From a candidate division FCPU426 bacterium (GTDB lineage: Bacteria; Oederibacteriota; Muellerivitia; Muellerivitales; Muellerivitaceae), in the NCBI GenBank assembly GCA_027452205.1, contig DAIDGV010000024.1, forward strand, positions 636,571 to 700,570: a DNA stretch of 64,000 nt, given 5' to 3'. The notes below the pieces were generated by a model, which saw only the letters and a program-made list of their open reading frames with translations, had not been told where the DNA came from and did no database searches. Shown in pieces: positions 26,511 to 35,582 of the stretch. The position numbers and the translations under genes are program-made. Numbering within the stretch: position 1 is the stretch's first letter; each line of letters opens with the position of its first letter.

Positions 26511-26657
26511 ATGATCAAGCGCTTATCGAACGGACAATTCATCCTTTATTCGGCCGATGGGACCCGCCGCTTGTCCAAACCCGGTACGTTGAAAGACGTG
26601 CTCAAACGGGAACGACAGGTGCAATACTTCAAACATTTGGCGAAAAGGAAAAGATAA
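26511..26657 (+). CDS. Small basic protein of 48 residues, unknown
   Basis: Short open frame starting ATG 26511 behind a good ribosome-binding site (GGGAGGG, about 5 bases upstream). The product begins MIKRLSNGQFILYSADGTRR and is rich in Lys/Arg, ending KHLAKRKR. The compact beta-strand-like start (NGQFILYSADG) is protein-like. It lies 58 bases after the Nudix gene and is convergent with dCMP deaminase. Confidence 0.55.
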   Translation: MIKRLSNGQFILYSADGTRRLSKPGTLKDVLKRERQVQYFKHLAKRKR

Positions 26658-26662
26658 AGGGG

Positions 26663-27199
26663 TCAGCGGCTCTTGGCGGCCTTGATCTCGCTGATGTACA
26701 TCTTCAGCTCTTTGGCGGCCTTGAAAATGCGGTCGTCGCGGTAAAACTCGCCGTAATAAATGGTCTTGATTCCGGCATTGGCCACCATTTTGAAACAATT
26801 CCAGCAGGGGGAAGCGGTGATATAGATGTCCGCCCCATCCAAACGCACGCCGTTCTTGGCGGCCTGGATAATGGCATTGGCCTCGGCATGGATAGTGGCC
26901 ACGCAATGTCCGTCCTCCATCATGTGTCCCGCGTCATCACAATGCGGTAGACCGCGCACGCTACCGTTATAACCGGTCGAGAGGATCGTCTTGTCGCGCA
27001 CGATGACCGCGCCGACATGTTTGCGGTCGCAAGTGGAGCGGGTGGCGACCTCGCTGGCGATGTTCATGAAATATTGGTGCCAGTCCACGCGCACCCGGTG
27101 GGAGGGTTTGGGGGAAGGGGTGTTCTTTTTCTTGTCCCCCTTGCGCTTTTGGAGACGGTGGATCGAGGTCTTCTTGTATTTGATCTTAAAATCCGCCAT
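26663..27199 (-). CDS. dCMP/cytidine deaminase-family zinc enzyme (ComEB-like)
   Basis: Converts dCMP to dUMP for thymidylate synthesis. Zinc/catalytic motifs HAEANAII (about residues 102-109) and SPCWNC (about 129-134), with VGAVIVRDKTILSTGYNG before them. It carries an unusual Lys/Arg-rich N-terminal tail of about 38 residues (KKKNTPSPKPSHRVRV). A GAGGAG site precedes the start, so the tail is probably translated. The gene is 12 bases after the DUF2156 gene on the same strand. Confidence 0.92.
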   Translation of the reverse strand: MADFKIKYKKTSIHRLQKRKGDKKKNTPSPKPSHRVRVDWHQYFMNIASEVATRSTCDRKHVGAVIVRDKTILSTGYNGSVRGLPHCDDAGHMMEDGHCVATIHAEANAIIQAAKNGVRLDGADIYITASPCWNCFKMVANAGIKTIYYGEFYRDDRIFKAAKELKMYISEIKAAKSR

Positions 27200-27211
27200 C
27201 GCAACTCCTCG

Positions 27212-28129
27212 TTATCGCGGGTCCGCCGCGTAAAGCGTTTGTTTTTTCACGGGATGCCAATGCTCTTTCGCCTCGGCCAAACGGGGTAACCCTTCCGCGT
27301 CGCCGGCGTTGATGAGGGGGTAAGCCTCCACCTGCCGGCAAATGTTGGTGAATATATAAGCTGACAGTCCTTTGACCGTCAAGTCAGTCACTTCCATATA
27401 GATGCCATAGGTTGTGGGGTTCACAGAACCGCCCAGGGTGTAAGCGACCAGTTTTTGACCGATGAGCACTACCCATGCATCCAGTCCCCAGTCTTCTCCC
27501 TGGGTCAAAGCCCTTAAGTGGGCCTTTTGCGAGGAAAGGATCATCTTCTCGCCCATTTCTCCTTTGAACACCGGAAGCCTTTGGCCTTTCCAAAGTTCGA
27601 AAAGCTCGCCGCAGGCCGATAGGTCGCTCTTTCGGTAAGGGCGCAACAGCACGGTGTTCTCTTTGAGGAAATGATTGATCTCGGCCCTTTTGGCCCGGTA
27701 AGGGTCACCGTGAAGTCCCGCTATCAAGGAGCGATCATAGATATATTCGGTCAAAGTCGGATGGATGGGATAACCCCATTCGAGCGCCTGCTCTTTTTGC
27801 TCCGCAGAAAGCCCTTCGACTCGGGAAACGCCTGGGCCGGAACCGTTGACCTGCTTTAGATAATCGAAAGCGATCCCCAGGCTTTGAGCGTTAAAAGGAT
27901 GCGGAGGAAGGGGTAAGTAAACGGACTTTCCATAAAGGGCCAGAATGAAATGGAAACCGTTTTTCTGGGCCAAAGCGTAAGCGAACTCATCCTGCCACAT
28001 GAGCAAAGCGGGAAGCGTCGTGGATAAAGCGTGAAAGGGAGCGAAAAGATCTTGGGCCTTCTCGAATTGGGTGTCGAGAGGTTCGACTGAATCGAAAAAA
28101 TCGCCATGGGGAAGTTGGATCAGGGGCAT
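27212..28129 (-). CDS. DUF2156-family (GNAT-like) protein
   Basis: 305 residues with the typical DUF2156 arrangement: an N-terminal segment LMWQDEFAYALAQKNGF and, in the second half, YIYDRSLIAGLHGDPYRAKRAEINHFL and a GNAT-like strand-helix region ending ADPR. Family members act as or resemble lysyl/aminoacyl transferases (C-terminal domain of MprF) on lipids. No membrane half is present, so this is a soluble form. A terminator-like hairpin sits just upstream of its ribosome-binding site. Confidence 0.75.
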   Translation of the reverse strand: MPLIQLPHGDFFDSVEPLDTQFEKAQDLFAPFHALSTTLPALLMWQDEFAYALAQKNGFHFILALYGKSVYLPLPPHPFNAQSLGIAFDYLKQVNGSGPGVSRVEGLSAEQKEQALEWGYPIHPTLTEYIYDRSLIAGLHGDPYRAKRAEINHFLKENTVLLRPYRKSDLSACGELFELWKGQRLPVFKGEMGEKMILSSQKAHLRALTQGEDWGLDAWVVLIGQKLVAYTLGGSVNPTTYGIYMEVTDLTVKGLSAYIFTNICRQVEAYPLINAGDAEGLPRLAEAKEHWHPVKKQTLYAADPR

Positions 28130-28137
28130 AAGACCTC

Positions 28138-28170
28138 AAAAAGAAAAGCCCCGGAAAATTCCGGGGCTTT
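28138..28170 (-). terminator. Terminator-like hairpin between NERD and DUF2156 genes
   Basis: Minus-strand stem AAAGCCCCGG / CCGGGGCTTTT with loop AATTTT, followed by TTTTCTTTTT. The T-run abuts the GAGG ribosome-binding site of the gene starting at 28129. Confidence 0.85.
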
Positions 28171-28176
28171 GGTTCC

Positions 28177-28926
28177 TCAGTGGCCGGTCAGGACCCGGCA
28201 GATCTCCCGCCGTAGACCGTAGCTTAAACGGCTTGCCCGTGAAGGCGGTCGATAGTTAGCCAGGTATTGAGGCAGGTTCTCGATAGAGACCACGCCGTGT
28301 TCGTGGTTGACCACCGCCGAAGAATCCCCTTGGGGATGGGCAAAGACCACCACGCCTTGGATCCAGATCTGCGAGCATTCGTGGGCCCACCGGTCCGACA
28401 GGTTGGATTCCAAGTGGCTACGTAAGTGATAGATCTGGGTCGCGACCTGCTTGAGGGGGTTATAAAAACCCCGTTTGTAGCGGGAGCGGGTCTTATGGGC
28501 GCGCTTGTGCAGCGTCCATTCCCGGTCCTGCACGTCGCCGACGATGCGGCCCCGCAAATACTTGGTCTCGATCACGAACATCGTGTTATGGGTGATGAGC
28601 AAGTGATCGATCTCCCGGGGTTTATCCCCCGAGTGAAATTGGATTGAATGCAAAACACGGGCATCCATCGGCAAATTATCCAAGACCTTGGCGACCAAGG
28701 CCTCACCTTCGGAACCCTCCCCGACGATACGGCTGCGGTGTTTGGCAACCCCATAACTATAAAAAGCGCCGATCAACAAACCACCGGTGATCACTAAGAT
28801 CCACCAGCTGTGGATCAAGAAAAACAGACCCAAAGCTCCTACGACCAACGAAACAGTGATCCATCTCCAGCGTGTGACCCACCGCATCGCCCGAGGGGGA
28901 CGCAGTGCTTGTAATGTAGCAACCAT
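28177..28926 (-). CDS. Membrane-anchored NERD-domain protein
   Basis: 249 residues. Two hydrophobic segments (about 22-58) anchor a nuclease-related domain: GEGSEGEALVAKVLDNLP, then EIDHLLITHNTMFVIETK and GRIVGD, the core of the NERD domain (PD-(D/E)xK-like fold, residues about 70-190). NERD proteins are thought to process DNA or RNA. It is the last gene of a three-gene minus-strand operon (DUF3098-like, YkgJ-like, NERD), with only 3 bases between it and the preceding gene. Confidence 0.88.
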   Translation of the reverse strand: MVATLQALRPPRAMRWVTRWRWITVSLVVGALGLFFLIHSWWILVITGGLLIGAFYSYGVAKHRSRIVGEGSEGEALVAKVLDNLPMDARVLHSIQFHSGDKPREIDHLLITHNTMFVIETKYLRGRIVGDVQDREWTLHKRAHKTRSRYKRGFYNPLKQVATQIYHLRSHLESNLSDRWAHECSQIWIQGVVVFAHPQGDSSAVVNHEHGVVSIENLPQYLANYRPPSRASRLSYGLRREICRVLTGH

Positions 28927-28929
28927 CTG

Positions 28930-29460
28930 TTAAGCCTTTCCCAGCGACAACTCGCGCACCTCCACAACCTCTTCCTGGAATTCGCTAATAAATTGAGGAT
29001 ATTGGCGGATAAGGGATGATAGGGCTGTGCTTTCTAAGTATCGCTGTATCGAATCTAAATATTCCTTCAGTTTCGCGGCCACGTCGGGCCGCCTGAGCGC
29101 GGGACATTTGGTGTCCGCGCCGACAAACACTTTCTGGCGATCCGCACTGTGCATGATCACCGCGGGGTACATCGAACAATCTAGGGGTCGTGCCTCATAG
29201 ATCTGGCACGTATGGTCCTCAGGATTGAAGAACGAACAAGCGTAGCCGTGCCCGCATGAAACCAGCTGCGCCTTGGAAGCCGCCCCCATGGCGGGCTCCC
29301 GAAAAGAACCTTTAGCTTTTATATGAGAGGTCTCGACCAATTCCCGTTCGCTCGGGAAGAAGAAAGGAGAGAGGGTCGCCTGCTTTTCCGGAAAACGGCA
29401 ACAGACGGGGCAATCCAAACAGATCTCACTGGAAATCAACTGCGGCAACTGAGGCAGCAT
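28930..29460 (-). CDS. YkgJ-family cysteine-cluster protein
   Basis: 176 residues. Cys motifs CLDCPVCC (about 18-25), CGHGYACSFF (about 68-77), CQIYEARPLDCSMYP (about 83-97) and a late TKCPAL mark the zinc- or iron-chelating YkgJ/UPF0153 family. The enzymatic role of the family is unclear; Fe-S cluster or metal-dependent protein modification has been proposed. It is sandwiched between the DUF3098-like and NERD genes with gaps of a few bases. Confidence 0.85.
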   Translation of the reverse strand: MLPQLPQLISSEICLDCPVCCRFPEKQATLSPFFFPSERELVETSHIKAKGSFREPAMGAASKAQLVSCGHGYACSFFNPEDHTCQIYEARPLDCSMYPAVIMHSADRQKVFVGADTKCPALRRPDVAAKLKEYLDSIQRYLESTALSSLIRQYPQFISEFQEEVVEVRELSLGKA

Positions 29461-29466
29461 GGGGTC

Positions 29467-29658
29467 CTAAAGGTTGTAAATTCCAACGCCGACAGTGATG
29501 AGTCCCCCGATGATCAGTAAAGGCGCCAAAGTCATTGAACCGGTCGCTAAGAACATGTAACCCACTACTAGAACACCGACACCCACCCCCAGGGTGATCT
29601 TGCCGGCTTTGCTCATTTTGGGTTCGACGGTATTTGTTTGGGCGATCTTATCTGCCAT
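29467..29658 (-). CDS. Small two-helix membrane protein (DUF3098-like)
   Basis: 63 residues starting at MADKIAQ. Two transmembrane helices (ITLGVGVGVLVVGYMFLA and LAPLLIIGGLITVGVGIY) joined by a short loop resemble DUF3098, a small membrane family known from Bacteroidetes. GAGGAG lies upstream of ATG 29658. It is the first gene of the operon with the YkgJ and NERD genes. Confidence 0.6.
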   Translation of the reverse strand: MADKIAQTNTVEPKMSKAGKITLGVGVGVLVVGYMFLATGSMTLAPLLIIGGLITVGVGIYNL

Positions 29659-29775
29659 TGGGGAAAGACTCCTCATCGGTTATGGTCGGCAAGTATTGTA
29701 TCAGATAGGAATATGAAACCTTTAGGGAAAGGCAAGATAAAGACCTTGCAAAAAAACACGCTAGGGCTTTTTCCC

Positions 29776-31050
29776 TTATTTCACCGGGCGGATCACGTCA
29801 AGGCCGCCCATATAAGGGCGTAAAACCTCGGGGATCACCACAGACCCGTCGGCCTGTTGGTAGTTCTCCAAGATGGCCAGCCAGGTGCGGCCCACGGCCA
29901 GGCCGGACCCGTTGAGGGTGTGGACCAACTCCGGCTTTCCGCCGCCCTCGCGTTTGAACTTGATACCGCCTCGGCGGGCTTGGAAGTCCGTGCAGTTCGA
30001 GCAGCTGGAAATTTCCCGGTAGGTGTTCTGGCTGGGCACCCACACCTCAAGGTCGAAGGTCTTGACCGAGCTAAAGCTTTTATCGCCGGTGGCCAAAACC
30101 ACCACCCGGTAGGGCAGCCCCAAGAGGCTCAAGATATTTCCCGCGCTATTCACCAGTTCGTCCAAAGCGGCCATGCTCTTCTCGGGTTCCACGAATTGGA
30201 ACATCTCGACCTTATTGAATTGATGCAAGCGGATGAGACCTTTGGTGTCCTTGCCGTAGGTACCCGCTTCTCGGCGGTAGCAAGGCGTGTAGGCCATGTA
30301 TTTTTTCGGCAGTGACCCGGTCGGCAAGGTTTCGCCCCGGTGCAGGTTGGCTAAGGAGACCTCGGCGGTCGGGATGAGGTAATAGTTGTCTTCCTTCATC
30401 GCAAAGGCTTGCTCGATGAACTTGGGGAACTGGCCCGACATTTCCATGGATTGGTAATTGACCAAATGGGGAACGACGATCTCTTGGTAGCCGTTCTGGG
30501 TGTGTTGGTCCAACATGAAGTTGATCAGGGCCCGTTCCAACTTGGCCCCCAGACCCCAAAGGGTGAAGAAGCGCGCACCGGAAACCTTGGCGGCCTTCTC
30601 GAAATCCAAAATGCCCAGAGCGGCGCCCAACTCATCATGGGATTTGGGTTTGAAGTCGAACTTTTTGGGTTCGCCGACCTTGCGCACTTCCTGGTTCTTG
30701 TCCTCGCCGCCCACGGGCACGCTGGCGTCGGGCAGGTTGCAGACCTGCAGCTCGATGTCGCGGAAATCTTTCTCAACCGCCGCGATCTCGTTGTCCATCT
30801 GCTTGATCTCGTCGGAGAGTTCCTTCAATTTGGCCTGGTAGGCCGAGATGTCCTGGCCTTCCTTCTTCATACGGCCCATCTCTTCGGAGGCTTTGTTCAG
30901 GCGCTCTTTGCGTTTATCGACCGAAATGGTCAGGTCTCTGCGGCGGCGTTCCAGGTCCAGGTAAAGGGAAAGGTCCACCTTGGACTTGCAGTTCTCCAAG
31001 GCCTTGCGGACCTCGGCTTCGTGTTCACGGACGTATCTGGGATCGAGCAT
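29776..31050 (-). CDS. serS: Seryl-tRNA synthetase
   Basis: Charges tRNA-Ser. Starts MLDPRYVREHEAEVRKALENC; an N-terminal coiled-coil arm covers about residues 30-100. Class II motif 2 reads CYRREAGTYGKDTKGLIRLHQF with KVEMF and motif 3 GSGLAVGRTWLAILENYQ. The length of 424 residues is normal. The two tRNA-Ser genes lie 4.5 kb away on the same strand. Confidence 0.98.
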   Translation of the reverse strand: MLDPRYVREHEAEVRKALENCKSKVDLSLYLDLERRRRDLTISVDKRKERLNKASEEMGRMKKEGQDISAYQAKLKELSDEIKQMDNEIAAVEKDFRDIELQVCNLPDASVPVGGEDKNQEVRKVGEPKKFDFKPKSHDELGAALGILDFEKAAKVSGARFFTLWGLGAKLERALINFMLDQHTQNGYQEIVVPHLVNYQSMEMSGQFPKFIEQAFAMKEDNYYLIPTAEVSLANLHRGETLPTGSLPKKYMAYTPCYRREAGTYGKDTKGLIRLHQFNKVEMFQFVEPEKSMAALDELVNSAGNILSLLGLPYRVVVLATGDKSFSSVKTFDLEVWVPSQNTYREISSCSNCTDFQARRGGIKFKREGGGKPELVHTLNGSGLAVGRTWLAILENYQQADGSVVIPEVLRPYMGGLDVIRPVK

Positions 31051-31161
31051 GGTTTTTCCTTAACCGATCGAAGGATGAGGGCACATTGTAGTCAGACTTC
31101 CAGGGTCCCGCATCGGTATTTTTAAGGGGTATTTAGGCATGACGGGTCCCCGTGGGTTGAA

Positions 31162-31167
31162 TATAAT
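31162..31167 (+). promoter_or_regulatory. Candidate -10 element (TATAAT)
   Basis: Consensus TATAAT in the divergent serS/glycosyltransferase region, 60 bases before ATG 31227. No good -35 at normal spacing. The AGGGAAGG ribosome-binding site lies downstream. Confidence 0.35.
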
Positions 31168-31226
31168 CCCTTTTATTCCGCTTCACCTTATCGGCCGCCG
31201 TTCTATCGAACTCAGGGAAGGTTAAA

Positions 31227-33680
31227 ATGCCCAAAAAAGCCAAAGCGAAAAAGAAGATCACCAAAACCGTTACTAAAGAGAAGGGCGTTTTTTATTGGTT
31301 ATATCCAGCGCTCTTTTTAACGGCTTGGACATTCTTCTGCGCGGTGATCACTAACTTTCCAGGCTATAACTGGCTTTTCCCCTTTCACTATCAATGGAAT
31401 TTCACCATGCAGCCTTGGACCATGGCCCTTTATGCCTTGGCTCTCTTGTTCCTCGTGGATTGGTTCTGGCGCCGGAGACAAATCGACGTACCAGATCTGC
31501 CCTCTTCTTGGACCCGCTTAGGGATCTGGGCTGTTTTGATCCTGGCGGTCTTCCTTTGTTCGCACGACATGGACGTTCCCAACGGTCATTATGGGGATGA
31601 CTCGGCCAGCACCCTTCATGAAGTCGTCCAAATGAAGGATCTGAGCGACCACACCAACACCTTCATTCGTGAACCGGGCCTGCTGCCTGTCTGGGCCTAT
31701 ACCGCTTTGTTCTTGTGTCGGTTACTGCCATCAGTCCCCATCCTGGTCATCCAGAAGTTAGCCAACATGCTTTTTGAATTGGGCGCGATCTTCGTTCTTT
31801 ATCGTGCGGGTAAAGAGCTCGGCGGCCGCCGACTGGGTCTCTATTGCGCGCTGGTCGTGGCTTTGGCCAAACCGATGTTGTACAAGGTCGCTTCGGGTTA
31901 CAGCTATTCCATGTTGCCCTTCTTCATGGGTCTTATCCTATGGACCAGTCTGAGACTGACCCGAAAGGAGGCCAGCCATCGGTTCCTTTGGTGGGGCATG
32001 GCCATTGGGGTGTCGGCCTACAGCTGTTTCCCGGTACAACCCTTCGTGGCTTTTTTCGTTTTCGCCGGCCTAGCCCTGGTGATCTGGGACAACCGACAAA
32101 AATTCAGTCCGAAAGGTCTGGATCTTTGGTTCTGGGTTTCGCTGTTCTTTTTCCTGACCTACGCTTTTTACTGCACGGGCGCCTTGCCGTTGGAAAAGTG
32201 GATCGGGTATGAGCGTTTCTATTTCTTATTACCTATCATTTCTTGCGCCTTTATCGTGATCGCCCTGGGGTTGATCGCTGCTGCTTTTATGGGGAATATC
32301 TCTGCCGAGAAAAAGACCGTTTGGGGCCAATGGCTCTTCGGCGCTTGGATCAGTCTTTTGATCTCCTTCCCCGCTTTGACCGACAAGAGTGTCATCGCCC
32401 GTATCCGTCAGCACGGTTGGGTGCAGGGTAGCGACTTTTTAAGCTCCTCTTATTTGGTCATCGCTATTCAGCATTTGCCCGATACCCTCAGGGCTTTGTT
32501 CTGGACCTATATCGACCGGCCGGACATGGCGCTTTTGGACGATCCTTTCTTTGGCTACTCCGAAGTGATCCTGATCGGTCTGGGTTTGGTGGTCTGCCTG
32601 GCCAAGCCGAATCTGCGCCGGATGTTCATCTTGGTCGCGGCCCTGGTTGGGTTAGTACCCCACTTTTTCGCGGGCATGGTGCATAGCGGGTTACTGCTTT
32701 CTTGCGTGATGCCTTTTTGGTTCATCGCCGCTATCGGACTGGAAGAGTTAACCCAGGTCCTCATGAGCTTGGGCCGGTCCCGGATCTATTGGACTGTTCT
32801 TTCTGTTCTTCTTGTCCTTTTCGCGGGCTGGACCGCCCGGGGTAATTATTCCCGGGTCTATGACCAATGGGCGGACCTGCCGGAGGACATGATCGTCCTG
32901 AGGGACAAGGCCTTGAAGGATATGACCCAGCCGGGAACGAGGGTCTATTTCTCGGACCAGGCCTTTTTCCGGTCCGCTGATTTCATTTATGAAGGGTATC
33001 CCTTCTATCGCTGGTATTTTGATACCAACTATCTGGACCGGGCTCCGGGAGAAAGGGTCCCCAACGTGGTCCTTTATATGGTCTCTAACGAAGAAGAGAA
33101 AATCAAAAAGAGCGTGAGCGGGGCTTTCCCCCACGCCCAATGGGAGAATCTGGGAACCCCGGTGGAACCAGGTGTGATCAAGGCTTACCGTTGTCAGATC
33201 CCGGCGGCGGATATCGAACGCCCCAACAATGTCCTCAAGGTCATTCCGGTCCATGGCGATCTTTGGACCCGCACTTGGGGCCTGCTGCCTTATCACGGCC
33301 ACGGTTTTAGCGGCATCGGATACCAGGACGAGGTCGTCGATCCTACGGTTTCGACCCGTGGTAAGGACCATGCGGATATGAGCCTTAAATTAGAGGGCAC
33401 CATTCATGTCACCCAGGAAGGTCGGTACCTCATCACCAGTCAATTGGACAACCGGACCGTCATGATCATTGACGGGAAAGAGATATATGACCAAGGATTC
33501 CTGAAAATATGGAACTACAGCGCGCCGCCTTTGACCCGCAAGGATAAAGTGGAATTGGAGAAGGGCGACCACCATGTGGAAGTCGTCGACTTCATTCCTT
33601 ATGGAGTGCCAAAGATCACCTTGAAGCTTTTGGGCGGGAACGGCGAAGAAAAGTCACTCTGGACCAACTTTACCTACTAG
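31227..33680 (+). CDS. Large membrane GT-C glycosyltransferase (GT39/GT83-like) with C-terminal PA14-like domain
   Basis: 817 residues, about 12 transmembrane helices. The N-terminus is a Lys-rich tail (PKKAKAKKKITKTVTKEK). After the second helix pair, HYGDDSAS provides the acidic loop residues expected of lipid-phosphate-sugar-dependent glycosyltransferases. KELGGRRLGLY is shared with the gene at 38227, its paralogue. The soluble C-terminal ~250 residues lie outside the membrane and end in a PA14-like beta domain (MSLKLEGTIHVTQEGRYLIT, IIDGKEIYDQG). It probably adds a sugar from a polyprenyl phosphate donor to a surface glycan, protein or lipid. Confidence 0.82.
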   Translation: MPKKAKAKKKITKTVTKEKGVFYWLYPALFLTAWTFFCAVITNFPGYNWLFPFHYQWNFTMQPWTMALYALALLFLVDWFWRRRQIDVPDLPSSWTRLGIWAVLILAVFLCSHDMDVPNGHYGDDSASTLHEVVQMKDLSDHTNTFIREPGLLPVWAYTALFLCRLLPSVPILVIQKLANMLFELGAIFVLYRAGKELGGRRLGLYCALVVALAKPMLYKVASGYSYSMLPFFMGLILWTSLRLTRKEASHRFLWWGMAIGVSAYSCFPVQPFVAFFVFAGLALVIWDNRQKFSPKGLDLWFWVSLFFFLTYAFYCTGALPLEKWIGYERFYFLLPIISCAFIVIALGLIAAAFMGNISAEKKTVWGQWLFGAWISLLISFPALTDKSVIARIRQHGWVQGSDFLSSSYLVIAIQHLPDTLRALFWTYIDRPDMALLDDPFFGYSEVILIGLGLVVCLAKPNLRRMFILVAALVGLVPHFFAGMVHSGLLLSCVMPFWFIAAIGLEELTQVLMSLGRSRIYWTVLSVLLVLFAGWTARGNYSRVYDQWADLPEDMIVLRDKALKDMTQPGTRVYFSDQAFFRSADFIYEGYPFYRWYFDTNYLDRAPGERVPNVVLYMVSNEEEKIKKSVSGAFPHAQWENLGTPVEPGVIKAYRCQIPAADIERPNNVLKVIPVHGDLWTRTWGLLPYHGHGFSGIGYQDEVVDPTVSTRGKDHADMSLKLEGTIHVTQEGRYLITSQLDNRTVMIIDGKEIYDQGFLKIWNYSAPPLTRKDKVELEKGDHHVEVVDFIPYGVPKITLKLLGGNGEEKSLWTNFTY

Positions 33681-33689
33681 GGTCTGTGT

Positions 33690-34343
33690 TCAGGGCTTTA
33701 TGTATTGCAGGCAGAGCAATTCCATGCCCGTGTAAGTGTAGGTGTGGCGCTTCCATTGCCAGGGGCCGGGGCAGGCCTTTTGGATCACCTGGACCAGTTG
33801 TTCCTCGCTGCGCATGAAACGTCCCCGGTCATATTTAGTGATCAGGTAGGCCAAGGGCCGGGTCCAGGCGCTCTTAGGACTGATCGTGTCGAACATGATC
33901 AGGCGCCCGCCTTTTTGGGTACAGCGAACGATCTCCTGGATGCACCGGATCACTTCCTCGTCGGGAATATGGTGGAAAAAAGAAGAGGTCCGGATCTCGT
34001 CGAAAGCGCCGTCGGCAAAAGGCAACTTGTCCCCCGATCCCACGTAACCCAGTCTCTTGCGGCCCTCGGGCGGATGGAAGATCAACTGGGGATCCTTGTC
34101 CACGAACCCGCCGGTGTATTTCTCGATATAAGCCTCGTTCACGTCCAAGCCCACCAACAAGCCGACCGGGTCGGGGGCGATGGGGTCCGGGCCGCAGCCC
34201 ACATCCAGGACCCGATAAGTGGGCCGGTCGAAGATCTCCTTGTCGATCTTGCGGCGGAAGCGCATCCCCCCCAGGGCCAGGATCCGTACGACGATCCGGT
34301 AAACCCAGGGTATCTCCAGCAAACGGTAGAGGAACGCCATCAT
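33690..34343 (-). CDS. Class I SAM-dependent methyltransferase
   Basis: 217 residues. SAM-binding motif I is VLDVGCGPDPIAP, followed by GLLVGLDVNEAYIEKY; the later FDEIRTSSFFHHIPDEEVIRC is the usual motif II/post-II region of methyltransferase family 11. It has the same direction as the aminotransferase, starting 2 bases after it, so it is the last gene of a minus-strand glycan operon and could O-methylate a sugar or lipid intermediate. Confidence 0.88.
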   Translation of the reverse strand: MMAFLYRLLEIPWVYRIVVRILALGGMRFRRKIDKEIFDRPTYRVLDVGCGPDPIAPDPVGLLVGLDVNEAYIEKYTGGFVDKDPQLIFHPPEGRKRLGYVGSGDKLPFADGAFDEIRTSSFFHHIPDEEVIRCIQEIVRCTQKGGRLIMFDTISPKSAWTRPLAYLITKYDRGRFMRSEEQLVQVIQKACPGPWQWKRHTYTYTGMELLCLQYIKP

Positions 34344-34345
34344 GG

Positions 34346-35491
34346 TTAGGCCTCCTTAGCGGATCGTTCGACGTGGGAAAGCACTTGGCCGATCACTTCG
34401 TCCTGGAATTCGCTCAGGCCGATCCAGAAGGGAAGCCGGATCAAGCGGGCACTTAAGTCGTTCGTTAAGGTCATGGCCCCGTGGGCGCGGCCATAGCGCA
34501 GGCCGCCCGGGGAATCGTGAAGGGGAATATAGTGGAAGATCGCGCCGATCCCATCCTTCTGTAAGGCAGGCAGTAGCCGGTCCCTTTGGGCGGCGGTCGG
34601 TATCAACAAATAGTAAAGATGAGCGTTGGGACCGCATTCGTCGGGGATGCTGGGACGGATGATCCGGCCTTTTTTTTCAGCCTCGGCGAAGCCTTGGTGG
34701 TACTTGTCCCAAATGGCTTTGCGGGTGGCCATGATGGTGTCGTAGTTCTCCAATTGGGCCCACAAAAAGGCCGCGATGAGATCGCTGGGCAAGTAGGAAG
34801 AACCCATTTCCACCCAGGTGTATTTGTCCACCTGGCCCTTGAGGAACTTGCTTCGGTTGGTCCCTTTTTCCCGGATGATGACCGCGTCCTCGATGTAACG
34901 ATCGTCATTGATGAGCAGGGCCCCGCCCTCGCCGGAAATGATGTTCTTGGTCTCGTGAAAGCTCAAGGCGGCCAACTGGCCGAAACTCCCCAGCGGTTTT
35001 CCTTTATAAGTTGACCCAATGGCTTGGGCGGCATCCTCGATCACAATCAGGTTGTGCTTCTTGGCGATGGCCATGATGGTGTCCATCTCACAAGCCACCC
35101 CGGCGTAATGCACAATGGCGATGGCTTTGGTCTTGGGGGTGATCGCGGCCTCGATCTTTTTCTCGTCGATATTCAAGGTGTCCGGGCGGATATCCACGAA
35201 GACCGGTGCGCCGCCTTGCAGGACAAAGGCGTTGGCCGTCGAAACGAAGGTGTAGGACGGCATGATGATCTCGTCGCCGGGATGGGTGCCGATAAGGATG
35301 GCGGCCATTTCCAGGGCCGCGGTACAGGAGTGGGTCAGGAGGGCCTTTTGGGCCCCGGTGTTCTTTTCCAACCAACCGTTACAGAGTTTCGTGAAGGGGC
35401 CGTCGCCGGAAAGATGACGCTGCTGATGGGCCTGTTTGATGTAATCGAGCTCTTTGCCGGTGAGATAAGGTTGGTTGAAAGGGATACGCAT
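34346..35491 (-). CDS. rffA: dTDP-4-amino-4,6-dideoxygalactose transaminase (RffA/WecE type)
   Basis: PLP enzyme that turns a dTDP-4-keto-6-deoxyhexose into its 4-amino derivative. Starts FNQPYLTGKELDYI, with LLTHSCTAALEMAA, MPSYTFVSTANAFVLQGG, IEDAAQAIGSTYKGK and the PLP-lysine motif SFHETKNIISGEGGAL; these are close to RffA/WecE. The full length of 381 residues is normal. It lies upstream of the methyltransferase and downstream of a GT2 gene, with an acyltransferase gene in the same run. dTDP-glucose synthesis genes (rmlA/rmlB) are not in the window. Confidence 0.94.
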   Translation of the reverse strand: MRIPFNQPYLTGKELDYIKQAHQQRHLSGDGPFTKLCNGWLEKNTGAQKALLTHSCTAALEMAAILIGTHPGDEIIMPSYTFVSTANAFVLQGGAPVFVDIRPDTLNIDEKKIEAAITPKTKAIAIVHYAGVACEMDTIMAIAKKHNLIVIEDAAQAIGSTYKGKPLGSFGQLAALSFHETKNIISGEGGALLINDDRYIEDAVIIREKGTNRSKFLKGQVDKYTWVEMGSSYLPSDLIAAFLWAQLENYDTIMATRKAIWDKYHQGFAEAEKKGRIIRPSIPDECGPNAHLYYLLIPTAAQRDRLLPALQKDGIGAIFHYIPLHDSPGGLRYGRAHGAMTLTNDLSARLIRLPFWIGLSEFQDEVIGQVLSHVERSAKEA

Positions 35492-35582
35492 GGGCTTACA
35501 CTTTCACGGTCTTTGGAATAACGAACGACCCACACCGATCAAGGAATTATCCCCCAAAAAAATGGAATTTTTACCGCTTTTT

